Shown piece after piece: positions 56,030-64,000 of a stretch of 64,000 nt of DNA. Source of the stretch: Burkholderiales bacterium. GTDB taxonomy: Bacteria; Pseudomonadota; Gammaproteobacteria; Burkholderiales; JAHFRG01. Location: contig DASZZH010000015.1 of the NCBI GenBank assembly GCA_035543335.1, forward strand, positions 1 to 64,000. The letters are read 5' to 3'. How positions within the stretch are numbered: the stretch's first letter is position 1; each line of letters begins with the position of its first letter. Both the position numbers and the translations under genes were made by a program. Under the pieces are notes generated by a model that saw only the letters and a list, made by a program, of their open reading frames with translations, was not told where the DNA came from and did not search any database.

Positions 56030-56434
56030 ATGTTTCGCGCGCATTACACAAATTTCGCAATCGTGAAAAAACCAAAACTATCTGCCGTAACCTTTGTGCT
56101 ATTCTTTTTTCTAAATGGGTACGGCCTTGCCTTCGCGCACGCCGTCGTGGTTGAATCCAGCCCGCGCGAAAGCGCGGTGCTCGAGCAGGCGCCGGACCGC
56201 ATCCAACTGCGTTTTAACGTCAAAATTGAAAAAACGCTCACCCATGTGAGTCTCACCAAAGGCGGCAAGCAAAGGATTAAACTGCCGCCCTCCGATTTCA
56301 GCCAAAGCGCGCCGGAAAGACTGGAAGTGCTTTTGCCGCCTCTGGAACCGGGGGATTACTTGCTGCGCTATTCGGTGCTGGCTGCTGACGGCCATACCAC
56401 CCAAGGGGCACTGCGCTTCAGCATTGCCAGGTAA
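56030..56434 (+). CDS. copC: CopC-like periplasmic copper-binding protein
   Basis: About 134 aa, or 123 from the GTG at 56063, which gives a better signal peptide (KKPKLSAVTFVLFFFLNGYG). Mature protein starts near HAVVVESSPRESAVLEQAP, placing the N-terminal copper His; ADGHTTQGALRFSI holds the late His. Delivers or buffers copper in the periplasm. Three bp before copD. Confidence 0.9.
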   Translation: MFRAHYTNFAIVKKPKLSAVTFVLFFFLNGYGLAFAHAVVVESSPRESAVLEQAPDRIQLRFNVKIEKTLTHVSLTKGGKQRIKLPPSDFSQSAPERLEVLLPPLEPGDYLLRYSVLAADGHTTQGALRFSIAR

Positions 56435-56437
56435 CAC

Positions 56438-58047
56438 ATGACTCTGCTTGCCGGTTTTCTGTCGATTCTGTCTCATGCACTGTTGCTGATCGGCATGTCG
56501 GCGGCGGTGGGCGGGCTGATTTTTCTGCTCGCCGTGCTGCTGCCGCTTGCCAACACCGGCAGCGCGGCACGGCTTGCGATAAGGCGTTCGCTCATCGTTC
56601 TGGTCTGGGGCGCCGCCCTGCTTGCGCTCGGGCAAGTCCTGGGATTGCTGATGGAGCTCTGGGCGCTCGCGGATGAGTCGGGCGGGTGGCTCATCGCCGC
56701 GTTTTTTTCTACGGGGTTCGCTCACGCGGGACTGCTGCATATCGCATTTGCCCTTGCTTTGGCTTTAAGCGGCGCGTGGCTTATCCAACAACCGGCATCA
56801 GGTGCCGCCTGGGCTGCATCCCTCGCCGCTGCGATTCTCCTGATGATAAGCGGCGCCTGGCTGGTGCACGCGGTAAGCCGCCTCGAAGGCACGGTGCCAT
56901 TGATGGTAATGACGATACTGCACCAACTGGGCGCTGCCGTGTGGGTGGGCGGCATCATTCATCTTGTCTCGCTGTGGCGGCAAACGCGCAATGGCGCCGG
57001 CGCGCCGCTCTGGCCGCGCGTGCTGGCGCGTTTTTCACCTCTAGCCGTGCTTGCCGTTTTGCCTCTGATCGGCACCGGCATTTATCTGTGGTGGGGTTAT
57101 ATCGGCGATTGGGAAGGATTAATCGGCACGGCATACGGCATCATGGTCTTGACCAAGGTGGCATTGCTCGTCGCCGCCCTCACTCTCGGCGCGATGAATT
57201 TCTTTCTCACGCGGCGCTGGACCCGGCAGGGCGACACCCATGGCGTGCTGTCGCGAGTGCCGGTTTTTGTTGAGGCCGAGTTGAGCATCGTGATCGTTGT
57301 CTTGCTCACTGCCGCGGCGCTTACTTCGCTGCCGCCTTCAATAGATGTCGCAGCCGAAAAGGCGACGCCTGCTGAAGTCTGGGAAGTGCTCAAACCGGGG
57401 AAACCACGTCTCGCCCCTCCGCCGCGCCAGGAATATCTGGCGAGCTCCACGTCTTCTTTCGATTTGCTCACTCCGCAAAATACCTTAGACAAAATGCAGA
57501 GCGAATTCAATCACAATGTTTCGGGTGTGCTGGTGCTGATCGTGGGCCTGGCCGCCATGCTCGATCGCACTGGAAAATTCCCGTGGGCGAAGCAGTGGCC
57601 TTTGCTCTTTATCCTGCTCGCGGTGTTTCTGGTTCTGGTCGGCGAACCGAACGGCTGGCCGCTGGGCTACGAAGGATTCTGGGAAACCCTGGTCATCCCT
57701 TCAGTGATTCAGCACCGTTTGTCCACGCTGGTGGTGGCTGGGCTGGCGCTCGTCGAGTGGCGGGTGCGGGCGGGCGGGCCGAAACACGCTGGCGCTTTGT
57801 GTTTCCCCTGCTGTGCATCACCGGCGGCGCGCTGCTTCTCACCCATTCGCACACCTTGCTTACCGTCAAATCTCAGTTCCTAATCGAAGTATCGCACTCG
57901 CTTCTGGGATTTTTCTCGGTGATGATGGGAGCGGGACGCTGGCTGGAATTGCGTCTTCCCCCGCCCACCAACCGCCTGCCGGGGTGGACTTGGAGGTTTT
58001 CCCTGGTAATGGTCGGTTTGGTACTGTTATTTTACCGCGAGGTTTGA
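56438..58047 (+). pseudogene. copD: CopD-type copper resistance membrane protein, frameshifted near the end
   Basis: The main frame codes for many membrane helices (HALLLIGMSAAVGGLIFLLA; HQLGAAVWVGGIIHLVSLWR is the CopD signature) to about residue 445, then ends in an unrelated tail (CFPCCASPAARCFS). The proper continuation, RWRFVFPLLCITGG then LLLTHSHTLLTVKSQF, lies in another frame and ends at 58047. One extra G in GGGCGGGCGGG near 57770-57781 explains the shift. Loss of the end would remove one or two helices and a His-x-His. Real mutation or sequencing error in a G/C run. Confidence 0.85.
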
Positions 58048-58808
58048 GAAGGCTCGTCTTCGTCGTCTTCGAATTTTGTTGGCGGCGGGTTGCCATCGTA
58101 GATCAGGAACGTGCGGTGCTGCCGGTAGGCGTCGCGAATGAACACATAGCGATCGAGCGCCGCCTCATCCACAATCTTCAAACTGCTTGAAGCACGCGCC
58201 CGTGCATCGATCGCCCCCAGCGCGCCCAGCGGCAAGGTCACGGCGAGGGTGCTGATATAAAACAGGCCGTTGGTCACCGTGCTCATCGCCAAGCCGGGGC
58301 TGTCGCGCACGGTATTGGGGCCCAGCAGCGGAATCACCAGGTACGCACCTTCAGGAGCGCCATAGACACCGAGTGTCTGTCCCAAATCTTCCTCGTGAGG
58401 CCGCATGCCTACCTTGCTCGCCACATCGACCAAGCCCAATGCGCCTACCGTGCTGTTGATCAGAAAGCGGCCCAAATCGGCTGTTCCCTGTTTGACCTTG
58501 CCCTGGAAAAAATCGTTAAGAATGGTGTTGAGGTAACCCAGATTGTCAAAAAAATTGGAGACGGAATTTCTGACCGGCTCGGGCGTGACTTTGACATAGC
58601 CCTCGGCGACCGGCTTGATGACCGCGCGGTCCAATGCGTCGTTGAATTTGTAGATGCTGCGGTTCACCCCTTCAAAGGGATCGCCGTTGTTTTCCCCCTT
58701 GGGGGTGTTGGCGCAACCCGAAACGAGCATCACCAGTGCGGCGAGCACCGGCAAAACGGCATTTTTGTTCTTGCGGCCAATGCGGATCGCATTCTGATGT
58801 GATTCCAT
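58032..58808 (-). CDS. mlaA: Outer-membrane lipid asymmetry lipoprotein MlaA (VacJ)
   Basis: 258 aa. Lipobox LVSGC, then NDPFEGVNRSIYKFND-like GDPFEGVNRSIYKFNDALD, GRFLINSTVGALGLVDVAS and GVYGAPEGAYLVIPLLGP. Removes misplaced phospholipids from the outer leaflet. Convergent with copD, overlapping its repaired end by 16 bp. In hopanoid loci it goes with hpnM and hpnN. Confidence 0.95.
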   Translation of the reverse strand: MESHQNAIRIGRKNKNAVLPVLAALVMLVSGCANTPKGENNGDPFEGVNRSIYKFNDALDRAVIKPVAEGYVKVTPEPVRNSVSNFFDNLGYLNTILNDFFQGKVKQGTADLGRFLINSTVGALGLVDVASKVGMRPHEEDLGQTLGVYGAPEGAYLVIPLLGPNTVRDSPGLAMSTVTNGLFYISTLAVTLPLGALGAIDARARASSSLKIVDEAALDRYVFIRDAYRQHRTFLIYDGNPPPTKFEDDEDEPSQTSR

Positions 58809-58863
58809 CGCTTCTTCCCAGTGATAAAGGCTGTCATAACACCGGGAGTATTACCCGGTTCGT

Positions 58864-60624
58864 TTATTTTTTGGAGCCGGCCGGCTTGGAATACTGCGCG
58901 ATCTGTCCTTGCAACTTGGCAATCAGCACGTCGCCGCCCTGGTCGCGGATGACGTTGCCGTACTCCGAGCGCTTGATCGCCAGGTCGCTCACCCCATCGA
59001 CGATAATGTTGATGATTCGCCAGTTGCCGTTCTTGCGGCGCAGTACATAATCAAAGTGTATCTTCTCGCCATTCGGCGTGGAAAGCAAGGTATGCACCAG
59101 CGCATCACCCTTGCCGGTGGCTTCTTCGGAGAGCGCCTTGAAGCTCTCGCCCGAGTAGCCGTCAAAACGATAGGCGTAAGTCGCTATGCTCAGCTTGGCG
59201 AAGACGTCCACGTAGGTTTTTTTCTGCTCGTCGGAAAGCTTCTCCCAATAGCGGCCGGCGGCAAATTGCGCGATGCCGGCGAGGTCATGGCTTTCCTCAA
59301 TCGCCGGCGCGAGCTTCTTGTAGCGGCCATCGTAGCCGAGCTTCTGCGCCTCCGACATCGCTGAAATCAGCGTGGCTTGAAAGCGCTCCACCACCACCGC
59401 GGCATTGTCTGAGGCTGCCGCGTGAGATGGAATCACCGAAGTTGCGAGCAACAAACCGGCCACCAGGGGCAGCATAATGGATGTCAAACCGGCTTTTTCC
59501 GTTCCTGCGCGGTCGTAAACACGGCCCTTCCAGCGCGAACGCTCCCCGCGGAAATACCGCAGCGCCGAATCCCAGGTCATGGCGAGATAAAACATAGCGG
59601 TTACCGGCAGGCTCAACGCCCAAAGCGGCGATCTGCCGTAAAACCTGAGCGTGGGCAGATAAGATAAGATCATGGCCGCCAGGGCCGTGGCGGCGAGACT
59701 GCGCGTCGCTGAGCCGGCCGCAAACAGGCCGGCGGCGGGCGCAACAAAGGCAATCACCATTATTGCGGTGCAAACAAGCAGCAAGGCGATTGAGTAATGC
59801 AATTGCGTAAAAGCGGTTCGCGTCACCATATTCCAGATCTGCCTCAATTGTTGGTAGGGACGGATGCTTTGCACCGAGTGTGTCAGCCCCATCCAGGTTT
59901 TATGTCCCATGAGCTTGACGCGTTTGGCGAGAGCGCAATCGTCGATCAGCTCATCCTTGATCGCCGCAAATCCGCCGATCTCCTCAAGCACCTGTTTCTT
60001 GAGCAGGATGCAGCCGCCCGCCGCAGCTGCCACTTCGCGATACCCTGAATTCGACAGGCGAAACGGATAAAGCATTTTGAAGAAATATACAAAAGCCGGC
60101 ATCAAGAGTTTTTCCCAAAAGTTGCCCATTGTCGGCACCGCCATCAATGAAATGAATGACACGTTATGCTTCTGCATCTGTTCCCGCAATGTCGCGATGA
60201 GGCCGGGCTTGAGTTCAATGTCGGCGTCCAAAAGCATGATAAGCGGGGTGGTAACCTGCTGCTGCCCCTGTTCCAGCGCCCACAGTTTCCCGCTCCAGCC
60301 CGCGCCCAGAGGCCGGCCTTCCATCAAAGTCAGTTTGGGCGCCGGAATTCGCTTTACAAGCTCCCCCGTTCCGTCCGTGGACTGATCATTCACCACTATT
60401 ACGGAAAGGTTACGTCCCTGGATGTTTAACGCTGCAAGCGTTTTTTCGACGACAGCCGCTTCGTTGCGGGCGGGAATGAGAACGGTGACATCGCTCAAGT
60501 CATCGGCACCGGGCCGAGCGTCGAGAAACGGCCGGGAAGACCAGGGGCGCCAAGGAACCAGCAGCACGGCGAGCCAGATTAAAACGGAGACTGCCGTCAA
60601 AGCAATTCCCAGCGTTTCCATCAC
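58864..60624 (-). CDS. hpnB-hpnM: HpnB glycosyltransferase fused to HpnM/MlaC-like protein
   Basis: 586 aa in one unbroken frame. Residues 1-380 are HpnB: helix, VTVLIPARNEAAVVEKTL, LDADIELKPG and ELIDDCALAKRVK, then three helices. Residue 384 is a Met that starts MLPLVAGLLLATSVIPSHAA, a typical signal peptide, followed by an MlaC/Ttg2 domain (residues 410-580: VVERFQATLISAMSEAQ, FAKLSIATYAYRFDGYSGE, VDGVSDLAIKRSEYG). The second part has normal HpnM length. The usual stop between the genes is missing and no good ribosome site precedes Met384. So either a true fusion with an extra membrane pass, or cleaved or internally started. Confidence 0.88.
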   Translation of the reverse strand: MMETLGIALTAVSVLIWLAVLLVPWRPWSSRPFLDARPGADDLSDVTVLIPARNEAAVVEKTLAALNIQGRNLSVIVVNDQSTDGTGELVKRIPAPKLTLMEGRPLGAGWSGKLWALEQGQQQVTTPLIMLLDADIELKPGLIATLREQMQKHNVSFISLMAVPTMGNFWEKLLMPAFVYFFKMLYPFRLSNSGYREVAAAAGGCILLKKQVLEEIGGFAAIKDELIDDCALAKRVKLMGHKTWMGLTHSVQSIRPYQQLRQIWNMVTRTAFTQLHYSIALLLVCTAIMVIAFVAPAAGLFAAGSATRSLAATALAAMILSYLPTLRFYGRSPLWALSLPVTAMFYLAMTWDSALRYFRGERSRWKGRVYDRAGTEKAGLTSIMLPLVAGLLLATSVIPSHAAASDNAAVVVERFQATLISAMSEAQKLGYDGRYKKLAPAIEESHDLAGIAQFAAGRYWEKLSDEQKKTYVDVFAKLSIATYAYRFDGYSGESFKALSEEATGKGDALVHTLLSTPNGEKIHFDYVLRRKNGNWRIINIIVDGVSDLAIKRSEYGNVIRDQGGDVLIAKLQGQIAQYSKPAGSKK

Positions 60625-60670
60625 CAGAGTTGCGTCAGTTTGGAATCATCCCGAAAGGCGGGACTGCGGT

Positions 60671-61765
60671 CTAATGCTTGCTGACCTTGAGCGGAATATA
60701 ATTCTTGGCGGTTTCTTCATAAAGAACGGGCAGCTCAGGGGCGAAAATGCCTTCGGTGCGCGGTCCGTTCAGAAACACCCTGAGCGCATTTAGCGGGCGC
60801 GCAAACGTGTCGTTGATGGCGGTCGGCTCGTAGCCGCAATGCACCATGCAGTCGGCGCACTTCGGGTTGCGGCCGACGCCGTACTTATCCCAATGCGTGG
60901 TTTCCATCAGTTCCTTGAAGCTCGAAGCATATCCTTCGTCAACGAGTAGATAACACGGCTTCTGCCAGCCGAACACGTTGCGCGTCGGGTTGCCCCAGGG
61001 TGTGCATTGATAGCTCTGGTTGCCGGCGAGAAAATCGAGGAACATGCTCGACTGGTTGAAGCGCCACTTCTTGCCTTTGCCGAGCCTGAACAAGTCACGG
61101 AACAGCTGCTTCGATCCGTGGCGGCGCAGGAAAATCTCCTGCTGCGGCGCATGCTGGTAGCTGTAGCCAGGCGAGATGGTCACACCCTCCAGGCCGAGCT
61201 CCATGCAATAATCCATGAACGCCGCGATCTCTTCCGCGGATTCGCCCTGGAACACCGTGCAGTTGGCGGTGACGCGGAAACCTTTGGCCAGCGCGAGCTT
61301 GATCGCGTCCACCGCACGGTCGAACACACCTTCCTGGCACACCGAGGCATCGTGGCGTTCACGCAGGCCGTCCAAGTGCACCGAGAACGTCAGGTAAGGC
61401 GAGGGCGTGAATTCGTTGATGCGTTTTTTCATCAGCAGCGCGTTGGTGCAGAGATAGATGAATTTCTTGCGCGCGACAATACCTTCGACGATTTTGACGA
61501 TGTCCTTGTGAATCAGCGGCTCGCCGCCCGGGATCGAAACCACCGGCGCGCCGCACTCATCGACCGCGGCCAGGCATTCTTCCATGCTCAAGCGTTTGTT
61601 GAGAATTTCGTCGGGATAATCGATCTTGCCGCAGCCGGCGCAGGCCAGATTGCAGCGAAACAGCGGTTCCAGCATCAACACCACGGGATAGCGCTTCACC
61701 CCGCGCAGTTTCTGGTCGATGACGTATTTGGCGACACGATATTTCTGAATTAAGGGTACGCCCAT
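60671..61765 (-). CDS. hpnH: Radical SAM adenosylhopane synthase HpnH
   Basis: 364 aa. EPLFRCNLACAGCGKIDYP is the Cx3Cx2C cluster motif; GGEPLIHKDIV and a C-terminal Cys group (CADCMVHCGYEP) follow. Joins the 5'-deoxyadenosyl group to diploptene, the first side-chain step. Upstream of the HpnB-HpnM fusion, same strand. Confidence 0.95.
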   Translation of the reverse strand: MGVPLIQKYRVAKYVIDQKLRGVKRYPVVLMLEPLFRCNLACAGCGKIDYPDEILNKRLSMEECLAAVDECGAPVVSIPGGEPLIHKDIVKIVEGIVARKKFIYLCTNALLMKKRINEFTPSPYLTFSVHLDGLRERHDASVCQEGVFDRAVDAIKLALAKGFRVTANCTVFQGESAEEIAAFMDYCMELGLEGVTISPGYSYQHAPQQEIFLRRHGSKQLFRDLFRLGKGKKWRFNQSSMFLDFLAGNQSYQCTPWGNPTRNVFGWQKPCYLLVDEGYASSFKELMETTHWDKYGVGRNPKCADCMVHCGYEPTAINDTFARPLNALRVFLNGPRTEGIFAPELPVLYEETAKNYIPLKVSKH

Positions 61766-61777
61766 TAGATGTCCTGT

Positions 61778-62734
61778 TTACGTGGTGCCGGTCTTGGTTT
61801 GCTCGGCTTTTTTCAGCGTCAACGACTTCGGCAGACGGAACGTGGTGGTTTCACGGATGCCGTCCATCGCGCGAGTGGTTTCCACTCCAAACGTCGCGAG
61901 CCGGTCGAGCACCCTTTGCACCAGCACTTCCGGCGTGGAGGCCCCCGAGGTGATGCCCACTTTCTTGATGTCTGCGAACCAGGATTTATCGAGTTCGGTC
62001 TCGTCCTGAATCAGATAGGCGGGCAGGCCGTGCTGCTTGCCGACTTCGCGGAGCCGGTTGGAATTGGAACTGTTGCGCGCCCCCACCACCAGCAGCAGGC
62101 TCACTTCGTCGGCGAGCGCCTTCACCGCGTTCTGGCGGTTTTGCGTCGCGTAGCAAATGTCGTCGAGTTCCGGGCCTTGAATCGTGGGGAAGCGTTTTTT
62201 CAACGCCTCGATCACGTCGCGGGTGTCATCAATGCTGAGCGTGGTCTGGGTCACGTACGCAAGCCTGTCGGGATTTTCGACTTTCAGGGCACCGACATCT
62301 TCTATGGTCGAAACCACGTAAACCCTGCCTTCCACCGACCCCATCGTGCCTTCCACTTCCTCGTGGCCGATATGGCCGATGATGATGATTTCATAGCCGC
62401 GCTTGCTGTATTGCTGCGCCTGCAGGTGCACTTTGGTCACCAGCGGGCAGGTGGCGTCTATTACTTGCAGCTTTCTTTGCCTGGCTTTATCCACCACCGC
62501 GGTGGATACCCCGTGGGCGCTGAAGATGGTGACTGAGCCGGTGGGCACCGCATCCAGGTCTTCGATAAAAACCGCGCCGCGCGTTTGCAGCCCTTCCACC
62601 ACGTGCAGATTGTGCACGATTTCATGAAAGACATACACCGGCGGACCGTAGATGTCGAGCGCGAGTTCCACGATATCGATTGCCCGCACAACACCTGCGC
62701 AAAAACCTCTCGGCTGGGCCAGCACGACTTCCAT
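61778..62734 (-). CDS. ispH: 4-hydroxy-3-methylbut-2-enyl diphosphate reductase
   Basis: 318 aa. GFCAGVVRAIDIVE, DATCPLVTKVH and GARNSSNSNRL carry the cluster Cys and substrate residues. Last step of the MEP pathway. The gene lies 13 bp upstream of hpnH, so isoprenoid supply and hopanoid synthesis share a transcript. Confidence 0.96.
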   Translation of the reverse strand: MEVVLAQPRGFCAGVVRAIDIVELALDIYGPPVYVFHEIVHNLHVVEGLQTRGAVFIEDLDAVPTGSVTIFSAHGVSTAVVDKARQRKLQVIDATCPLVTKVHLQAQQYSKRGYEIIIIGHIGHEEVEGTMGSVEGRVYVVSTIEDVGALKVENPDRLAYVTQTTLSIDDTRDVIEALKKRFPTIQGPELDDICYATQNRQNAVKALADEVSLLLVVGARNSSNSNRLREVGKQHGLPAYLIQDETELDKSWFADIKKVGITSGASTPEVLVQRVLDRLATFGVETTRAMDGIRETTTFRLPKSLTLKKAEQTKTGTT

Positions 62735-63127
62735 TTAATAGCCTTCCTTAGTGCTCAATTCGGTTGTTATAGAGGCAATCTTTAAAAGACTCCGTGCAGT
62801 CGATCAAAGTTCATCGGTGAAGCACATTTTAGAATTCTTCGACCGTTGCCGCCAGCAGTCAAATCTTTCGACGAGGCTTCCCGCGAAAGATGTGATATAT
62901 CATTGATTATCTTTAACAGTTGGCATGAATTAAGCGGTGGCGTATAATACGTCCCCTTCACCAGGGCTGTCAAGCAAAAAACCTTCCAAACTAAGGACCT
63001 GTGGGTCTGTCGCAGCCTTGCGTGACAACAAAAACGATTACGCAGGTGAGTTCCGCTGATTTCGTTGCCGGTTTGCGCCGCTCAGCTTATGATTCAGGCA
63101 ATTAATTGGTGAACAGAACAGAGCAAA
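62735..63127. other. ispH-dxs divergent intergenic region
   Basis: No gene seen. Holds the dxs promoter (62920-62948) and about 170 bp of 5' untranslated leader, which contains short inverted pieces (GGACCTGTGGGTCT near 62995) but no riboswitch I recognise. Confidence 0.5.
62920..62948 (+). promoter_or_regulatory. Sigma-70 promoter of dxs
   Basis: TTGGCA at 62920-62925 and TATAAT at 62943-62948, separated by exactly 17 bp. A near-consensus promoter pointing to dxs, with a predicted start near 62955 and a leader of about 170 nt. Confidence 0.85.
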
Positions 63128-64000
63128 ATGTCTCTTGCCGCTAAGTATCCGCTGCTTGCCGCCATCCATTCGCCGGAAGACCTGCGTGCACTTCCCGAGG
63201 ACCAGCTCGTTCCGTTCTCGGAGGAGTTGCGCAATTACCTCATTGACACGGTTTCCGGTTGTGGCGGGCATTTTGCCGCGGGACTGGGCACCATCGAGCT
63301 CACTATTGCGCTGCATTATGTTTTCAATACGCCGGAAGATCGGTTGGTATGGGATGTCGGCCATCAATGTTATCCACACAAGATTCTCACCGGCCGTCGT
63401 GATCGTATCGGCACCATCCGGCAAAAAAACGGTTTGACGCCGTTCCTGAAACGCGAGGAAAGCCCTTACGACTCGTTCGGCGCGGGACATTCTAGCACTT
63501 CGATCAGCGCCGCACTCGGCATGGCCATCGCCGCCGCGAAGCAAGGCGGCGACCGCAAAGCGGTGGCGATTATCGGCGACGGCGGCATGACCGCGGGTCT
63601 TGCCTACGAAGCGCTCGACCATGCGGGCGGCATGAAGGACATCGACCTGCTGGTGATCCTCAACGACAACGACATGTCAATTTCGCCCAATGTCGGCGCA
63701 CTGTCGAGTTATCTCGCGCGACTGCTCTCCGGCAAGGTTTACAGCACGGTTCACGAAAGCGGCAAGAAGGTCCTGAAAAAATTCCCGACGATGTGGGACC
63801 TGGCGCTGCGCACCGAAAAGCACATGAAGGGCATGGTCACTCCCGGCCCTGGCACGTTTTTCGAGGAACTGGGTTTCAACTACATCGGCCCCATCAGCGG
63901 ACACGACATCCCCACGCTGGTCAAAATCCTCAAAAACCTGCGCGACCTCAAGGGGCCGCGGCTTTTGCATGTGGTAACCAGGAAGGGCAAGGGCTACGCC
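63128..64000 (+). CDS. dxs: 1-deoxy-D-xylulose-5-phosphate synthase, N-terminal part
   Basis: 291 codons in the window; it continues off the right edge. [34 protein letters not shown] and [16 protein letters not shown] are the TPP-binding and catalytic motifs (GDG...N region [14 protein letters not shown]). First step of the MEP pathway. ATG after a weak AGAG site. Confidence 0.95.
   Translation, partial: MSLAAKYPLLAAIHSPEDLRALPEDQLVPFSEELRNYLIDTVSGCGGHFAAGLGTIELTIALHYVFNTPEDRLVWDVGHQCYPHKILTGRRDRIGTIRQKNGLTPFLKREESPYDSFGAGHSSTSISAALGMAIAAAKQGGDRKAVAIIGDGGMTAGLAYEALDHAGGMKDIDLLVILNDNDMSISPNVGALSSYLARLLSGKVYSTVHESGKKVLKKFPTMWDLALRTEKHMKGMVTPGPGTFFEELGFNYIGPISGHDIPTLVKILKNLRDLKGPRLLHVVTRKGKGYA

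Noticed and set aside
58864-59475. Separate hpnM gene starting at the internal ATG (59475)
   Set aside because: No stop separates it from hpnB and no ribosome site precedes the ATG, so it is listed as part of a fusion; internal initiation stays possible.

Overview
The window is a 64 kb piece of a proteobacterial chromosome, most likely a betaproteobacterium of the Nitrosomonadales type. That placement is inference from gene order and protein resemblance: algZ/algR next to hemC-hemD-hemX-hemY, hemA-prfA-prmC-grxD, accB-accC-prmA, and a long hopanoid locus. No 16S gene is present to test it.

Layout. 0-8.4 kb is accessory DNA: a type IV pilin start with a sigma-54 promoter, a glycosyltransferase/YdjC-deacetylase pair inside a 42-bp perfect inverted repeat, a graveyard of small elements (two 101-bp MITE-like copies, a 100-bp inverted-repeat element, an IS3 tail, a tRNA-Asn fragment, a pilin remnant), an exported acetamidase-like protein, a hairpin-rich candidate RNA, and an excisionase-like/integrase module abutting tRNA-Arg(CCG). 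8.4-32.4 kb is mostly core: cytochrome c5, apaH, a frameshifted acyltransferase, a bufferin-type (MNIO/DUF692) locus, dgkA, tpx, prmA, accBC, aroQ, tlpA-like, dsbD, cutA, the heme genes, algZR and argH. 32.4-36.6 kb is an island behind argH that reads as a run of integron gene cassettes without an integrase (CALIN): AbiU2-like HEPN protein with an in-frame stop, PD-(D/E)xK-like protein, DUF924 protein, membrane protein and a hypothetical. 36.6-43.3 kb is core again (adh, grxD, prmC, prfA, hemA, a second bufferin-like precursor, ispG). 43.9-64 kb is a hopanoid factory: hpnA, hpnG, shc, squalene synthase, hpnI, hpnJ, hpnK, hpnN, hpnL, copC, copD, mlaA, an hpnB-hpnM fusion, hpnH, ispH and the start of dxs.

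How it fits together. Dxs, IspG and IspH supply isoprenoid precursors; squalene synthase and Shc make the hopane skeleton; HpnH and HpnG begin the side chain; HpnI, HpnK and HpnJ give the glucosamine and cyclitol-ether head groups; HpnN, HpnL, MlaA and the MlaC-like half of the HpnB-HpnM fusion point to outer-membrane lipid transport. CopC/CopD sit inside this block, and three bufferin-like Cys-rich peptides (two near the DUF692 enzyme, one next to hemA) suggest a copper-handling theme.

Most notable items: the bufferin locus with a 39-aa internally deleted precursor and a shared terminator; the integrase-less cassette array; the structured RNA candidate at 6.54-6.80 kb; the HpnB-HpnM fusion; several MITE-like elements sitting exactly at gene ends; and two single-base frameshifts (acyltransferase, copD) that are either real decay or homopolymer errors.
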